DNA of 64,000 bases from Sarcocystis neurona (GCA_000727475.1 KL647300.1:1420833-1484832); one strand, 5' to 3'; counted from the first letter of the stretch, positions 1 through 12,239 are shown. Notes: generated by a model from the sequence alone, not told the origin. Program-made: numbers and translations.

Positions 1-1207
1 GGAACACACCTACGTAATATCTGTGCACACATATATCTCTTGATCTATACATCACTGTGCAGCTGCTGCTCGAGAGAAGGTGCTTCCTCAGCAGAAGTGT
101 ATGTATATGCTGCAGAAGTATACGTATATACTACAGAAGTATATGCATATACTACAGAATTGTACGTGTACATACATGCATGGATAGTAATGTTGAATAG
201 AGTCTCCTGTATGAAAGCACCGTGTGCTTCAGCTATTATATACGTATGAGGCGCCATACGTGTGGTGTATGTCGCTCTTGGTCCACGAGAAGCGGCTGTG
301 TTTAGACTGTCGCAGCTGCTGCTCGGTTGAGAAGCTGCTTCCATATGCGACGCTCCTGCTGCTGTTCGCGAGCGCTGCTGCAGTATGTGTGTGGGGTGCT
401 GCTGTGTGTGTGAGGTGCTGCGGCTGCTGCTGCTGTTTTCGTATCTACAAAGAAGTCGCACGTCTGTCCGTACGACTGGGGAGTGTTTCCTTCGTCCTTG
501 CTTGCGGTTGTATCTGCTGCTGTCGCCGTTCTCTGCGTGAGCTGTCGCTGCGGCTGCTGCTGTTTAAAAGCCGAGAGCGCCGTCGCACCTACTTCACCAC
601 TACCGGGACCTCTCGGCTGCTGTTGTCCGTCTGTCTCTAGGCCTTCTGTTCTGCTGGCGCTTTGGCCGCATTCGCTTCTCCGGCTCTTGCTACTGCTGCT
701 GCTCCTGCTGCGGCTGCCGGTGCCCGTGCTGCTGCCGCAGATGCCGCGGTGCGTGTGGTGTCCCTGCTGCTGCTTGTTTGCGTCGTTGGTGGTGCCGCGG
801 GTGCTGTGGCCGGCGCATGTGGTGCTGCTGCTGTTGGCCGTGCCGCACTGTGTCTGCGTCTTACAGAACTTCGACTGTGTGATTTCGCTGGTGCTCCTGC
901 TTCTCTCCGTTTGTGCTGCTGCTGCCGCTGCTGCTGCTGCTGCTGCCACAGGGACAACTCCTTTGCTGGCGTCGCTGCAGTTGCTCTTGCTATTCCTTGG
1001 GGCTCGTCTATTGCCGCGGCTGCTGCTGTTCCTTCTCCTACTCCTGGTGCACGTTTTCCACCGTTTTGGGTGTAGCGACACCCGCGGCCGGTTTTTGCTG
1101 CGCTCGCGCGGGGGCTGTTGCGTCTGTTTTTCTTTCCCTTCTTCGGTGTCTTCTCTGCTGTTGCCTCAACAGCTGCTTCTGCTGTGCTGCTCCTGTTGCT
1201 GCTGCAG
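1..1207 (+). other. intronic sequence upstream of the first visible aconitase exon, CTG-rich
   Basis: No exon could be recognised here. Positions 1-240 are TA-rich with repeated GTATATAC-like words. From about 290 to 1205 the plus strand is CTG/GCTGCTG-rich and ends in a pyrimidine tract and CTGCAG at 1202-1207, which serves as the splice acceptor for the exon at 1208. Long open frames exist on both strands (for example 302-1081 minus and 483-1265 plus) but they are low-complexity translations of the triplet repeat. The upstream aconitase exons, including the iron-sulphur cysteine ligands, must lie left of the window. Confidence 0.55.
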
Positions 1208-1408
1208 ACTATGGAGCGCGAGGCAGAGAAGATCGAAAATATCGACGGGGCGTACTGCCTACTAAATCTGGGAGACAGCATCACCACCGACCACATTTCT
1301 CCTGCAGGAAATATTGCCACAAATTCTCCTGCTGCTGCGTATCTACGCAGTAGAGGCGTGGAACGGAAGGACTTCAACACTTACGGCTCGCGCAGAGGCA
1401 ACGACGAG
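1208..1408 (+). CDS. aconitase exon (swivel start, [13 protein letters not shown] and YGSRRGND motifs)
   Basis: This exon is 67 codons, phase 0 at both ends. It follows the acceptor CTGCAG (to 1207) and ends GAG before the donor GTACTG at 1409. It encodes the strictly conserved [13 protein letters not shown] segment and the YGSRRGND motif, whose Arg contacts substrate in characterised aconitases. The intron 1409-2644 that follows is C/T-rich and carries a roughly 92-bp direct duplication. Confidence 0.92.
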
Positions 1409-4400
1409 GTACTGGACTTCCCTTTCACGTCCCCATCTACGCATTACACGTGTGTGTCCGTTTCTCTTCTCTCTGTGTATCTCTCCTCTGTCTCGGTCTC
1501 TCTTTTATGTCTCCTCGGCGTCCTCCTTTCTCCGTGTGTCTTGCTGTCTCCGTCGCTGTCGAGCGCTGCTGCGTTCCGCAGTTTGTGTTTCTCTCGATCT
1601 GTGTCTCCCGCCGTCTCTGCCTGAACGTTGACGTAGGCGTATAGAGCTGCGCATGCTGCAGCGTCTTTGTGCAACAGTAGAACGGGTAGTGCTGCTGCGA
1701 ACGGTCGTGCTGCTGAGGCTGCTGCAGTGCGACCGACGACAGAGAGCTGCTGCAGACCTTGAGGACCATCCGACAGAAGACAGATGCATGCGCCGCGGAG
1801 ACAACGCGTCGCGGTCGGGAAATGCGCCAGCCCGTCACATTTTCTCGCTCGCTCTCTAATCCTCCCGAAAAACAGTGTCGCGCGTGCCTCAGCGAGTCTG
1901 TGTCTTTTTGTCTTCCTCTTCGGAGCGACCACGGTGGCACGCACCTGTATCGAGAAGGCGCTCTCTCTGCGTGTATGTCTGTGACCCCCTACCCCTGCGT
2001 CCCTGTTCTTCCGTAAAGGGGTGTATAATATACGTGTCCTGTCTCTATACGTTGGTGGTGCAGCAGCTGCTCTGTGGAGGTGAAGGGACGTACGCATGTC
2101 TTTCGTGTCTCCCGGCGATTCCCCCTGCGTCCGTCTGTGTCTCTCCGTATTGGTGCGTGTGCAGCTTTGCTGCTGCTGAATATCTACGTGTGTTCGCTCG
2201 CCGTCTCCCTCTGTGTGTCTCCGTCTCTGTCCGTGTGCACCTCCATATTTGTGCAGCTTTGCTGCTGCTGAATATCTGCGTGTGTTCGCTCGCAGTCTCC
2301 CTCTGCGTGTGTCCGTTTCTATCTGTCCGTCTTCGCCTTCCTCTCTGCTGTGGGTGTCTCTCTGTGTCTCTGTATCTTTCTGTGGCTTCCGTCTGTCTTC
2401 TTCGTACTTCCTCGTCGCCGGTGTTATATTCTGCGCCGCTAGACGTGGAGAAGCGCCTGCATGTGTCGCAGCTTTCACCGTCTTTGTCCTCGCCGCTGGC
2501 AGGCGAGGGCGCAGTATCTCTCGTCCGGCTGTGCCCCAGCCCGTTTCTGTTGACGCTTCCTCCTCCGACGTCGCGTTTTCTACTGGTGCTGCTGTCGGCC
2601 TTTTTTGCTGCTTCTTCTTTCCTGCCACTTTCCTTGTCGCGCAGGTGATGGTGAGGGGAACCTTTGCAAATATTCGACTGGTTAACAAGATGTGCCCGAA
2701 GGAGGGGCCCAAGACGATCCACGTCCCGAGCGGTGATGTGCTGCCCGTCTACGACGCTGCCATGCGATACATGCAGCAGGAGTGCCGCCCTCTTATTATT
2801 CTTGCCGGGAAGGAGTACGGCAGTGGAAGCTCCAGAGACTGGGCCGCCAAGTGAGATCGTGACCTGCACACACCGCGCACGACAAGAGAGGGATCCGCGG
2901 AGACAGAGACAGGGGGACACGGGGAAAGTTGTCGCAGCAGCGGCAGCAGGTGGTGAAAGACCCAGTGCGCCAGAAGAGAGAAGCGCAGCAGCAGGAGAGA
3001 GGGGAAGGCAGCACCCGGAGAGAGAGGATCAGCAGCAGCAGGAGGAACGCAGCAGCACCAAGAGAGAGAGGCAAGCAGCAGCAGGAGAAAGAGGAACAGC
3101 AGCAGCACCAGGAGAGAAAGGAAAGGTGGCGGGGCAGATAGGCACGGAAGTGCAGCCGTAGCAGCAAAACATTTGTAGGCGACAGCAGCAGCTCTTCGTC
3201 CATGAAGTCGCCTCTTTGCCCCGTGCAACGGCAGCAGGCCACACCACCGCTGCTTCATCGTGCGCGCGCCGCTGTCAGTGTCTGGTGGTGCTGCTGCTGT
3301 TCTCCCGCTGCTGCTGTTGCACGCCTGTCTGCCCCTGCGGCTGCGTTGCGAGTGCGGTGCAGTTGCTGCAGTCGAGTTCTGCAGTTGCTGCTGCGTCTCT
3401 TTGTTGCTGCCTCTTCTGTGACAGCGTACATTGGCTCCTCCTGCCGTCTACGCGGCTGCCGGTGCTACAGCTGCAGCACATCGCTTTCATACTGCTAGTT
3501 GGCGCACCCCCACCTGCAGCCAGTGACCGGACCTGCATGCGTGTCTCTGGCCTTGCTATCCGCGCCATGGTGGCGCTGCATATGCGCACGCGTTTGCTAC
3601 TGCTGCCGTTGCACCTCGTGCTGTTGTGGCTGGACCTGCGGCGGCTCCTGTTGCACGCGCCTGCGCCCCGTGCGCTGCTGTGCCTGCGCATGCATCTTTG
3701 GGTCACTGCCACGTGCTGCTGTCGCGATGCGTGCCTCACTGTGTCGCGGCTAGCTGCCCTAGCGTTAGTCGCTGTTGTAGGTGTGTGACACGATTCCCGC
3801 GCCTGCTGCTGTTGCTCTTGCGGGCTTTGCTGCGGCACTGCCTGCCACAGCAGCTCTGTTCGTTGCTGCTGAGCTACGTTGGATTCGAATGGAACAGTCG
3901 CCTGCCGACTGTGTATGTTCTCATGAGGAATAACCTTCGCATCTGCAATGGCTGCACGCCTGCACTTTTCTTGCTGCTGCTGCGCTGCTGCTGCGGACAT
4001 GCACGTCTCTTGGTGTTGCGCTGCTGCTGCGGGCATGCACGTCTTCTGGTGTTGCGCTGCTGCTGCGGAGACGCGCTTCTTGTTGCTGCGTGTCGGGACA
4101 TGCAGGGGGCCATATTTGATGGGAGTGAAGGCGATCATCGCAGAGTCCTTCGAGCGTATTCATCGAACAAATTTAGTCGGGATGGGAATTCTCCCTCTGC
4201 AATTCTCGCCTGGCCAGAACGCCGATTCTCTTGGTTTAACAGGTAAGTCTGCCACAGGCTCCACAACACTATAGTATATGGCTGCCTAAATGCAACTGCA
4301 TGCGCACACCTATATATGTATATATATGTAGAATATAAGTGTACTGCTGATGTGTTGCTGCGTCCGCACGCATGCGTCCTACTGCGGAAGTGTTTCAGTT

Positions 4401-5500
4401 TCGGCTGCCCACAATATGGAGGCGAGTGTACACCGCGGTATGCATGCGCTTCGTTAGTGAGAATATGCTGCCGTCTCTCCCGCCTATACGTGTACATGCG
4501 TACATATACATTTACGAATATTCGTATACTTTTATATATGCGTTGACATAAGTGTCCACATAATGATGTGTATGTATATAAATATACGTATCTATAGAGA
4601 ACAGCAGAAGATGCGGAAGCAGCAGCAGCGGCAAGGAGATAGAGTACAACAGCAAAAGGATCAGCTTAGAGGCAGCTGGAGCACGCAGCATCTAGCGACG
4701 GAACAGCAAGTAGCGAGGCAACAGCAGCTAGCGATGCACCAACAGCTAGCGACGCAACAGCAGCTAGCGGCAGGGTGGCGACAGCAGCAGCGGTGGGGGG
4801 GGGGGAGGAGCCGAGCTGGAGCAGCAGGAGGCGGACGTTGTGTTGCACAGAGGAGGAGAGTGCCCCTAGGGGTGTGCGAGGCAGCAGGAGCATGTCGGCT
4901 TTCGAGCAGCAGCAGAGATTACTAGTGGGCAGCAGAATCCGAGCTGCTGCGGGGAAGGACAGCGCGTAACTTTTTCTGCTCTCGTGGAGTGTCCCCCGCA
5001 ACAGCAGTGTTACGCGTGCCTGGTGAGCTTCGAGTAAGAACAGCAGCGGCAGGGGGGGGACGACAACGTCTTGTCAGCGGGAGGGGCGATTGAGCAACGG
5101 CAGAAAAGAGGAAAAGTTTTGCGCACGAGCGTGATGAAGACCGTAGGGGGAGATTTCGCACCTGCTCGGCTCCTTACCTGCTGTTGCAGCACCGCTGGGC
5201 ATGCGCCGTGAGTTTCTTTCTCTTCCGCTCTCGCTCTGTCTCCTTCTGGAGCAGCAGCAGCAGCAACATTGGCCGGTAGAGTAGGAGAGAACATTGTGCG
5301 TGTGTTTGTCTGCAGGCAAGGAGCAGTTCGACATCGATTTAAACGAAGGAAATTTGGTGCCGGGAGCAACGATGAAGGTGTCCACCCGAGACGGCAAAGT
5401 TTTTGAAGTGCGGAGCCGCATTGACACGGATCTAGAAGTGAAATATTATACAAATGGGGGTATTCTCCGCTATGTGTTGCGCAGTTTAATCAAAAAGTAG
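1208..5500 (+). CDS. aconitate hydratase, IRP1/AcnA type (3' four exons, partial 5')
   Basis: Aconitase interconverts citrate and isocitrate through cis-aconitate, using a [4Fe-4S] cluster; apicomplexans use an IRP1-like enzyme for this TCA step. Joined exons 1208-1408, 2645-2850, 4106-4242 and 5316-5500 give 243 residues of uninterrupted family sequence: [52 protein letters not shown], then the swivel-domain [15 protein letters not shown] and a C-terminus ending LRSLIKK. The SGSSRDW motif holds the catalytic Ser and the substrate-binding Arg of the family. All junctions are GT-AG and phase-compatible (0, 2, 1). The [11 protein letters not shown] wording is closer to IRP1/AcnA than to the animal mitochondrial type. 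The cluster cysteines and any targeting peptide are upstream of the window. Introns are long (0.14 kb exons, 1.1-1.3 kb introns) and repeat-filled. Confidence 0.93.
2140..2325 (+). repeat. direct duplication inside aconitase intron
   Basis: A block containing GCAGCTTTGCTGCTGCTGAA followed by ATATCT and a CGTGTGTTCGCTCGC stretch occurs at about 2161 and again at 2253, an offset of 92 bases, with a few substitutions and a small length difference at the left end. It lies within the intron 1409-2644, so it has no coding effect. Confidence 0.8.
2645..2850 (+). CDS. aconitase exon (RGTFANIR to SGSSRDWAA, catalytic Ser/Arg)
   Basis: This exon starts after CGCAG at 2644 with Val-Met-Val-Arg-Gly-Thr-Phe-Ala-Asn and ends with the first two bases of a Lys codon before the donor GTGAGA at 2851. 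It carries [14 protein letters not shown] and [16 protein letters not shown], the most conserved part of the swivel domain. If unspliced, a TGA follows at once, which supports the donor. Confidence 0.93.
2900..3160 (+). repeat. intronic AGC/GAG-rich low-complexity tract
   Basis: Mixed purine-rich sequence of CAGCAG, AGAGAGAGG and GGAACAGCAGCAG words within the aconitase intron 2851-4105. Open frames across it on both strands are translations of the repeat and show no family resemblance. Confidence 0.6.
3982..4089 (+). repeat. 36-bp tandem repeat, three copies, just before an aconitase exon
   Basis: Three head-to-tail units begin at 3982, 4018 and 4054 with GCGCTGCTGCTGCGG followed by a CATGCACGTCT stretch; the third is more diverged. 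The array ends 17 bases before the exon at 4106 and supplies the CTG-rich acceptor region. Confidence 0.85.
4106..4242 (+). CDS. aconitase exon ([20 protein letters not shown])
   Basis: This exon starts after ATGCAG (to 4105) with the last base of the split Lys codon and ends with the first base of a Gly codon before a strong donor, GTAAGT, at 4243. It encodes the helix following the catalytic motif, the [14 protein letters not shown] strand and [11 protein letters not shown], all at the spacing usual for the family. Confidence 0.93.
4600..4960 (+). repeat. intronic CAG/AGC tract with CAGCTAGCGA sub-repeat
   Basis: Interrupted CAG runs within the aconitase intron 4243-5315. Between about 4685 and 4770 the words CAACAGCAGCTAGCGA recur four times in a loose 21-24-bp period. 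No exon is seen. Confidence 0.65.
5316..5500 (+). CDS. aconitase terminal exon and stop
   Basis: This exon starts after TTTGTCTGCAG (to 5315), completes the split Gly codon and reads [20 protein letters not shown], an [17 protein letters not shown] block and the C-terminal [15 protein letters not shown] before TAG at 5498-5500. Length and content match the normal end of IRP1/AcnA proteins, so the C-terminus is intact. Confidence 0.93.
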
Positions 5501-5594
5501 ACACTAAGAATCACAGCTAGGCTCGCAAAGCAAAAACTCCCCGACGATTGCAGAAGGTGTTCCTGCTACACGCAACAACTGCGCGCGTGCGCCG

Positions 5595-5860
5595 GCAGCA
5601 GAAATGGACCCGCAGCAGCAGCAGCACGATCAGGTGGGCCTGCCGCAGCAGCAGCAGCGCGTGAGGCCGCAGCACCAGCAGCAGCGTGGGGGACTGCAGC
5701 AGCAGCAGCAGCATAAGGGGACTGCAGAAGCATCGGCGGAGGGGTTCCAGCAGCAGCAGCACTTGGGGGCCTGCAGCAGGAATGACAGTCGGACATGCAG
5801 CAGCGGTAGCACTGGGATTGAGGGGGGGCAACAGCAGCTCGGTTTGCAGCAGTGGCAGTT
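5595..5860 (+). repeat. CAG trinucleotide tract
   Basis: Dense CAGCAGCAG runs with GGGG interruptions about 95 bases after the aconitase stop. The plus frame from 5604 to 6038 has a conventional ATG only as part of the tract and translates to Gln-rich sequence, so it is treated as repeat. Confidence 0.75.
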
Positions 5861-7834
5861 GCAGGTAGGAGCACCGCGTGAAGGACTAGAGAGTAGACTC
5901 TGGAGAGCAGTGCTCCAGAGCACTTACAGCATGCAAGCTGACGGCCAGAGTGCGGAGGGTGACACGAGCGCTGTGTTAAGAAGAAGAAATTGCGACACTT
6001 GCACCGACGCACACGTGCAAAAAATTGGTGCCCGCTGATGATGTGCATGCAGTGTGAGTTCAGAATCACACACTTCTAGCAAAGACGCTTGCAGAGGTCC
6101 TCCGACTGAACCTACACACACACACGCCTATGTATACGTGTGTGCATGTATATCCACGTGTGTTTATAGGTATGACGTGCGTATAGACGTAGCTCGACGA
6201 ATTAACTTGCGGACTTGTCCGCGCACGTGGAAGTGATGCACGGGGCGTCAGCAGCTGTCACGCGCCTGCATACAACGCGACAGGCAGTGCTGCACCAGAT
6301 GCCTGCACAAGCGCCTGCAGATCCTGACGCGTGTGGGACTTTTCCCCCGCCTCGTGGGTGAAGTGCAGTTCGGGGCTGAGTTGACCGCTGCTGCATGCCG
6401 TGGGACACCAAGGATGCACGCATAGTAGGCGAGTGAGGTGCACGCGAACCGGGAAATCAGGGCGTGAAAGCTGCATTTTTGGTGCTGCGGAAGAGGGAAG
6501 CCGCAGACGACAGAGTTCGGAGGACGCTGGGTTGCACACGTTATCACACACTTGCAGGTGGCGTAATGGGTCTGCGACAGCAGTACGCAGCAGCAGTAGC
6601 GCGCGCATGCAGGAGTGACAATTTGTGAAGCGTTGACCACCGCACGGTCCCTGTGTTCATCACAATTGCTGCACGCGCCGAAGCAGGAATGTCTGCTTGG
6701 CTCAGCCGTAGATTTCACCTCCCACGGCCCTCCTATCCCCCTCCCGTTTCTTTCACTACTGTTAGAACAGGACGACTAACAGAAGTGCGGTAGCACCCCC
6801 GCGACAGTGACAACAGACACGACGTTGCGATGTCGTGGTGTCGCAGGCGGAACGGACCAACAGTCGTGAGGACTGCTGAGAGGCTTGTATGCTCCAAGCA
6901 AGTTTTCCGTCCTCGGCGAGCGCCCCTTCTGGCCACTGGCGCATGCCTTATGGTATTGTTGAACGGGTCACGACATTTGCACACGTCTCTCTCACGTATG
7001 CACATGGCGCACAAAGTAGGGTAGATCACAGTCATTCGGCATGTGCTAGTGTTGGCTGAAATTTGGGCTTGGACTCGTGTGTACCGCAGTCACGGCTCTG
7101 CCTTCTAACCAGCGGGTATCCTGCGCGTCCCTGCTTCACTGCTGAGATTTATCGTGACGCTTGCCGGATTTGGGCAGGCCTCCTGATGCTGCAGAAGGAC
7201 ATCTTCGATCGCTGCCACGTACAAGGCCGTCGCGTACTGGACGACGTTTGCAACATTTCTAAGGGCACTGACACAGCTAGCGTAGGTTGCTGCGTTGGTG
7301 CGCGGTACGACTCTGGTTCCTGCTACTGTGCGCTATCCTTTAGCCAATTCGTAGTGTCTACTGCAACCGCCAAGGGGCGGCTAGCGCTTGCTGCATGCAC
7401 TTGTGAAGCTGGGGAACTCTGCCTGCTCCAGCTGTTAAAATCCACTGCGGACCAAGCCGGCCTTGGAACGACTGTGAAACGGGTGTTCGCCAAAAATATC
7501 GACTGCACATCTTCTAAAGCGATAGTCGTAAGACCTTACACGAGGCAAGAATAATTGCAAATCCTCTACACAAGGGGGAGCCTTCGTTTGTGTGTACTAT
7601 GAATACGGTTAAAAATCTCGGGAGTCACCATTACCTGAGCCTTCTCATCTCGACGAATAATAAGAACCCTCTCTACTCACGACCGCATTGCAGCAGTTAG
7701 CTAGACCCTTGCATCGCGGTTCGCAGCAGCTCCCGCATCTGCTGTCGCCGCCTACACGCAGCCTTCACCATGCGTGGGCCGCGATTTCTCGTAGAAGCTG
7801 GAAGAGCAGTAGCTACCGTGTGTGCTGCACACGC

Positions 7835-7923
7835 ACACACACACACCACACACAAACACACACACAGACACAGACACACAGACACAGACACAAACACACA
7901 CACACACACACATACACACACAT
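7835..7923 (+). repeat. CA dinucleotide microsatellite
   Basis: Nearly pure (CA)n interrupted by CAGACA and CAAACA words. Confidence 0.9.
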
Positions 7924-8756
7924 GAACAGCAGCAGTCAACTTCGCACCGCTCACCTACAGCAGCTCAGCAGATATGATGAGGTGAAAAGTAGTTGTCCGG
8001 GAGCGCACGCCACTACAACTGTCTCTGAAGAACGATGTTCAGTTGAAGCCCCGCGACACCGGGGCGCCGCCGTGTCTTGCTGCGTACCTATTTGACTCTG
8101 AAGAGAAGATGTACACTACTAAACACGTGGACAGTTTCGCAAACTCTACCTGGGAATACAAGCTGTAAAGGCTGTACCTTATATCTTATGTCCAGTGGAA
8201 AGTGTACGCCTGTAGGACTGCTGCAGGCACGTCAGTGAGGTGTTCTCGACCGAATGCTATTATGTACAGAGAACAACATTTCCCCAATGTGGAGTACGTT
8301 TGTAGTGTAATAGTGTTGCTGCGGTATTGTGAAGCACTGTCAGATCTTACTCATACTGCAGTGGGTCGCCAATGTACAGGCAATGGTTCTGCATGCATGC
8401 GCCAGCGGCAGAGAGCCGGAGATCCGTCCAACTTCTGCAGTGTGCAGAAGTTCATCACACATCCAAACTGTTAACACAGCTGCAGTAGAAGCATGGCCTG
8501 TGGATGCACCCCAGCACGAGGCATCCGCCAGCATACTAAGGCTGGCTAGTCATTTACGAGTTCACGCAAGAACAGGGCGGGCCAGTTGATGATTCAATGT
8601 GACAACTGGCTAGACCCGTCTACTTGCTGCTTGGGGTCGTGACAAACAACGTGGACGCCTCTACGCCTGCTTTTTCAGAGCCGAAGGTTCAGCTGGAACT
8701 GTCCTGTACCTCGTCGGTACCGACTTCCCAGATACTACAGGGCACTGGCAAAACGT

Positions 8757-9142
8757 ATGCTAGACGCGTGCAGGCCGCCAGCTGAGGAGTTGGTGAGCAG
8801 CTACCTACCCACGAGCATCTGGCCGTTGCGTGCGGAAACAACTCTAAATCTGCACACACATAGGGAATTACTTATGTACGTGCCTTTGAGAACTCGACTT
8901 GCAGCAGCAGCAATCCTTAGCAGCGCAGCAGCAGGTCCGCTCCAGGTACGCGAGCGTGCGTCTCTCTTTGTCTCTCTTTTTCTCTGTACGTATGTGTGCG
9001 TACACATGTAGGCAATTTATGATTCTTTCTTCTCAGCGACACCTGAAAAGAACGAGCTGTCGCTTGCTGCAAGTTTCTTCTATGACGAGACCATTTCTGG
9101 CAGTCGGGAGAAACGTCTTCGAGTTCCTGCGTGTAACTGTGT
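8757..9142 (+). CDS. weak two-exon gene candidate, unrecognised
   Basis: An ATG at 8757 opens a frame of 63 codons that reaches CTCCAG at 8946 followed by GTACGC. Ninety bases later comes TTCTTTCTTCTCAG (to 9036), a textbook acceptor after a T-rich, AG-free stretch. Splicing in phase 0 gives about 99 residues ending in a TGA near 9142. The frame that would be opened by a phase-1 junction is also free of stops for about 50 codons. Neither product resembles a family I know and no signal peptide is clear. The splice-like pair is the only real support, so this may be a false gene or part of a longer one. Confidence 0.2.
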
Positions 9143-12100
9143 GACACATTTCTCTCCCGTCCAGTCTGCTTTCGCCACTTGCTACTGACGTTCGCAAGAA
9201 GTGCGTGGGTGCACATTCTTCTCCGCACACTGCTGTAGCAACATATATGTACATGTATAAATATGCCTGTGCATGCTTACATGCATGCCCGTGTACAGAC
9301 ATACGTGTGGGCGTATAACGTATATACATACATACGTACGTGCCTGTATGTATGTGCTTATATATGGATGTCCGTCTATGTATGTGCGCGTAAACTATAT
9401 ATATATATATGTCTATGCCTGAATGTATGCGCTTATATATGGATGTCCGTGTCTACAAATATACGTGTGTGTGGGTAAATCATACAAATATATGTATGGG
9501 TGCCTGTATGTGTATGCTTGCACGTGCGTCCACGCTTGTAGATACACCTGTGCGCTGGTGTGTCGTCCACACACGTACACGTCACATACACAAACGTAGA
9601 TATACACGTACACTACGTACAGTGTGTGTGTGTGTGTGTGGGTGCCCGAGAATTTGTCCGTGTGAAGGTACTGTGGATGAGCGTACGTACACCCCGCACG
9701 CAGGGCAACACAGCAGAAACGGCCGTCGGTCTTTCCGTCGTTCAAACGTCTCGCGAAATTCGACCAGACCGCGTACATATATATATTTATGTATGTGTGA
9801 CCATCACACTTGAGCGTGTACACCTTTCGTACACTGTGCTGCAAAACCTGCGGGCGTCTAATCGTATACGTGTCAATCCTACAAGCGTCTAGTAATACAG
9901 GTCTATCCGTCGCCCGAACACGTCCTGCGAAAGTTGGACACGGCACGGATATATACATATATATATATATCTATATATATATATGACTAGGACACACACG
10001 TATATATTTATATATGGGGCAAGTAGCCGTAAATCCTCCGAGCGTCTAACACTATATACGTATATACTACGTGCGTCTAGTAAGGTAACCCCGTTACTCC
10101 TGCGAGCACCGACTAAGATACGCGTGAACCATACGAGCGTCTACCAAGAGGACTGTCATCCCGCGAGGTTTTAAAGGAGAATTATAAATTTAACGAGCAC
10201 GGGCAAGCCGCCAGAAGCTCGTCGGCTGCAGAGGGGGCTTGACGTGGCGTCGGCGCAGCGTTGTTGCGCGCGCGCATGCGCGTGTGTCTCTGTGCAGGGA
10301 CGTGCCCCGGTCGTCGTGGAAGAGGAGGAGGAATTTCCGCACCACCGTGCGCGCGCAGCAGATCCCGAGAAGGCAGAAAAGCGAGAAAACATTTTTCCAG
10401 ACACAATAAATATGCAGACACACACATACACAAGTGCACGCGCCCGCGCTGACAAACTTCTTCTTCCTGGCCAGCAAAGAGACGCCGGAACTACCAAAAA
10501 CGTCCTCATACATACACCTCCCCAGCCACCTGCAGGCATGCCGCGACTTTCGTATCTCTCCCTGGTCACCATCACACGCTCCTCCTATCCCACAAGTATA
10601 CACACCTACATATATATATGTATATGTACATCTGTATATACATACATACATATATATGTGTATGTGTATAGACATCCATGTATATATAGATCTGGCCACC
10701 ACCACCACGCTTTCTCCTATTCCACAAGTGCGCACCCTTGTATGTACGCATGTGTGTGTACGTCTACATACGCACACATATGAATCATATATATACGTAT
10801 GTGTGTAGACATATATACGTACATATATGGCCAACATCACATTCTTTTCTATCCCTCACATGCATACCTCTTTATACATATATGTATATATATAGGCACG
10901 TCCGTTTCACACGTACCCACCACAGACACACACACACACACACTGGGCCGGGAAGGAAACAAACACACATTTTACGCACGCGTGCATGCAGATATACTTG
11001 CCTCCTTATGATCCTGCTGCACTCCTCCTCCATATGCTCTACATACGCGTATAGACGCAGCAGTATATACGCATATATGTGTAGTTCCGTAATGTGTGTC
11101 CATACACATACACATCCACAGATGATCTGTGACGGCCGGAGAAAGACTTGCCGGTAGTTACACGCACGTTCATAATATACACATACGGACATACACATAT
11201 ATGTATATACGTGTAGGAGTCTAATATTTGACTTCCGTTAAAACATGAAACGCATGCGCTTGCACATGTAGGAGTGTTTCCATATAAATAAGACGCACGC
11301 ACCTGCTCATATATACGTGTAGTTTTTCCCCGTAGAAGACGCATGCTCCTGCTCATATATACATATTGATGTAAATGTAGTAGCACTGCCGTATCTGACC
11401 TTGAAATAAGCGCGCAACCTACGCGCCCTGATATTCACGCAGTTCCTTACCTTTCTGAGCCCTACGTAGTACGCATGCAAATATATATTTCGCAGACGCA
11501 TGCATACGGAAGAGTACGGTCCACAGGGGGAAGCAGCTACTTCCCTCGCAAATGTGTAGAATACATTTCCCAAAGAAGGTGGCACACAAAGGAGGGGAGA
11601 CGCCAGCCCGAGGATCGACGCCAAATACTCGCCTTCGCCTCCACATGCAGACAAGTCCAGAAAGACATACAAAACAAACAGAGTGCAGGACAACTACGCA
11701 TCTTCATACATAGGAACAAATATACTTTGCATAGCTGCAGTCACGGCATGTACACATCCGAATTCAACATATATGTACATATATGTGTTTGTGCATGCAG
11801 TATACAAATAAACGTAGACCCATTCACACACATATATACATGCGCATTCAACTCTCTCTCTTCTTCTCTTCCTCTGTCCATATATATTACGTAGACCCAG
11901 CGACATATATATATATGTATATATATGTATATCTTCCCATACTCATTTCTATCTCTGTCTCTTCGTACATATATATATATATATACGTAATATACACACC
12001 ATATGTACTCATTCATATACATGTATACACCCGTATTCAACTACGTATGTATATATATATATATATGCATACCTACCTATTTAACTGTATTCATATACAC

Positions 12101-12239
12101 GTATACAACCCCTGGTCAAGTGTCTCTCTCTCTATATATATACATATATATATACATATAGATTTATATTTATACGTATATGTGCAGACACACGTCCATA
12201 CGACTCCGTACGTGTACATATATATATATATATCTATGT

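Larger units (their letters stand above)
5501..12239. other. intergenic region between aconitase (+) and RING ligase (-)
   Basis: This 6.7-kb region has no gene I can support firmly. Contents: a CAG tract at 5595-5860; unassigned unique sequence at about 6180-7800 and 8000-9200; a CA microsatellite at 7835-7923; repeated TATATGTA/ACGTATA microsatellite from 9240 to 12240. A weak two-exon candidate at 8757-9150 is listed separately. The minus strand at about 11470-11660 is open and not low-complexity, but resembles nothing I know. The 163-codon plus-strand frame at 7063-7554 has no upstream ATG and no recognisable motif. Confidence 0.5.

Noticed and set aside
302..1081. 259-codon minus-strand Ser/Thr/Ala-rich frame and its plus-strand counterparts
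   Set aside because: Triplet-repeat translation inside an aconitase intron; several overlapping frames are open at once.
7063..7554. 163-codon cysteine-containing plus-strand frame, considered as a coccidian surface antigen
   Set aside because: TTG start, no signal peptide, no GPI-like tail, and the cysteine pattern does not match the surface-antigen family I know.
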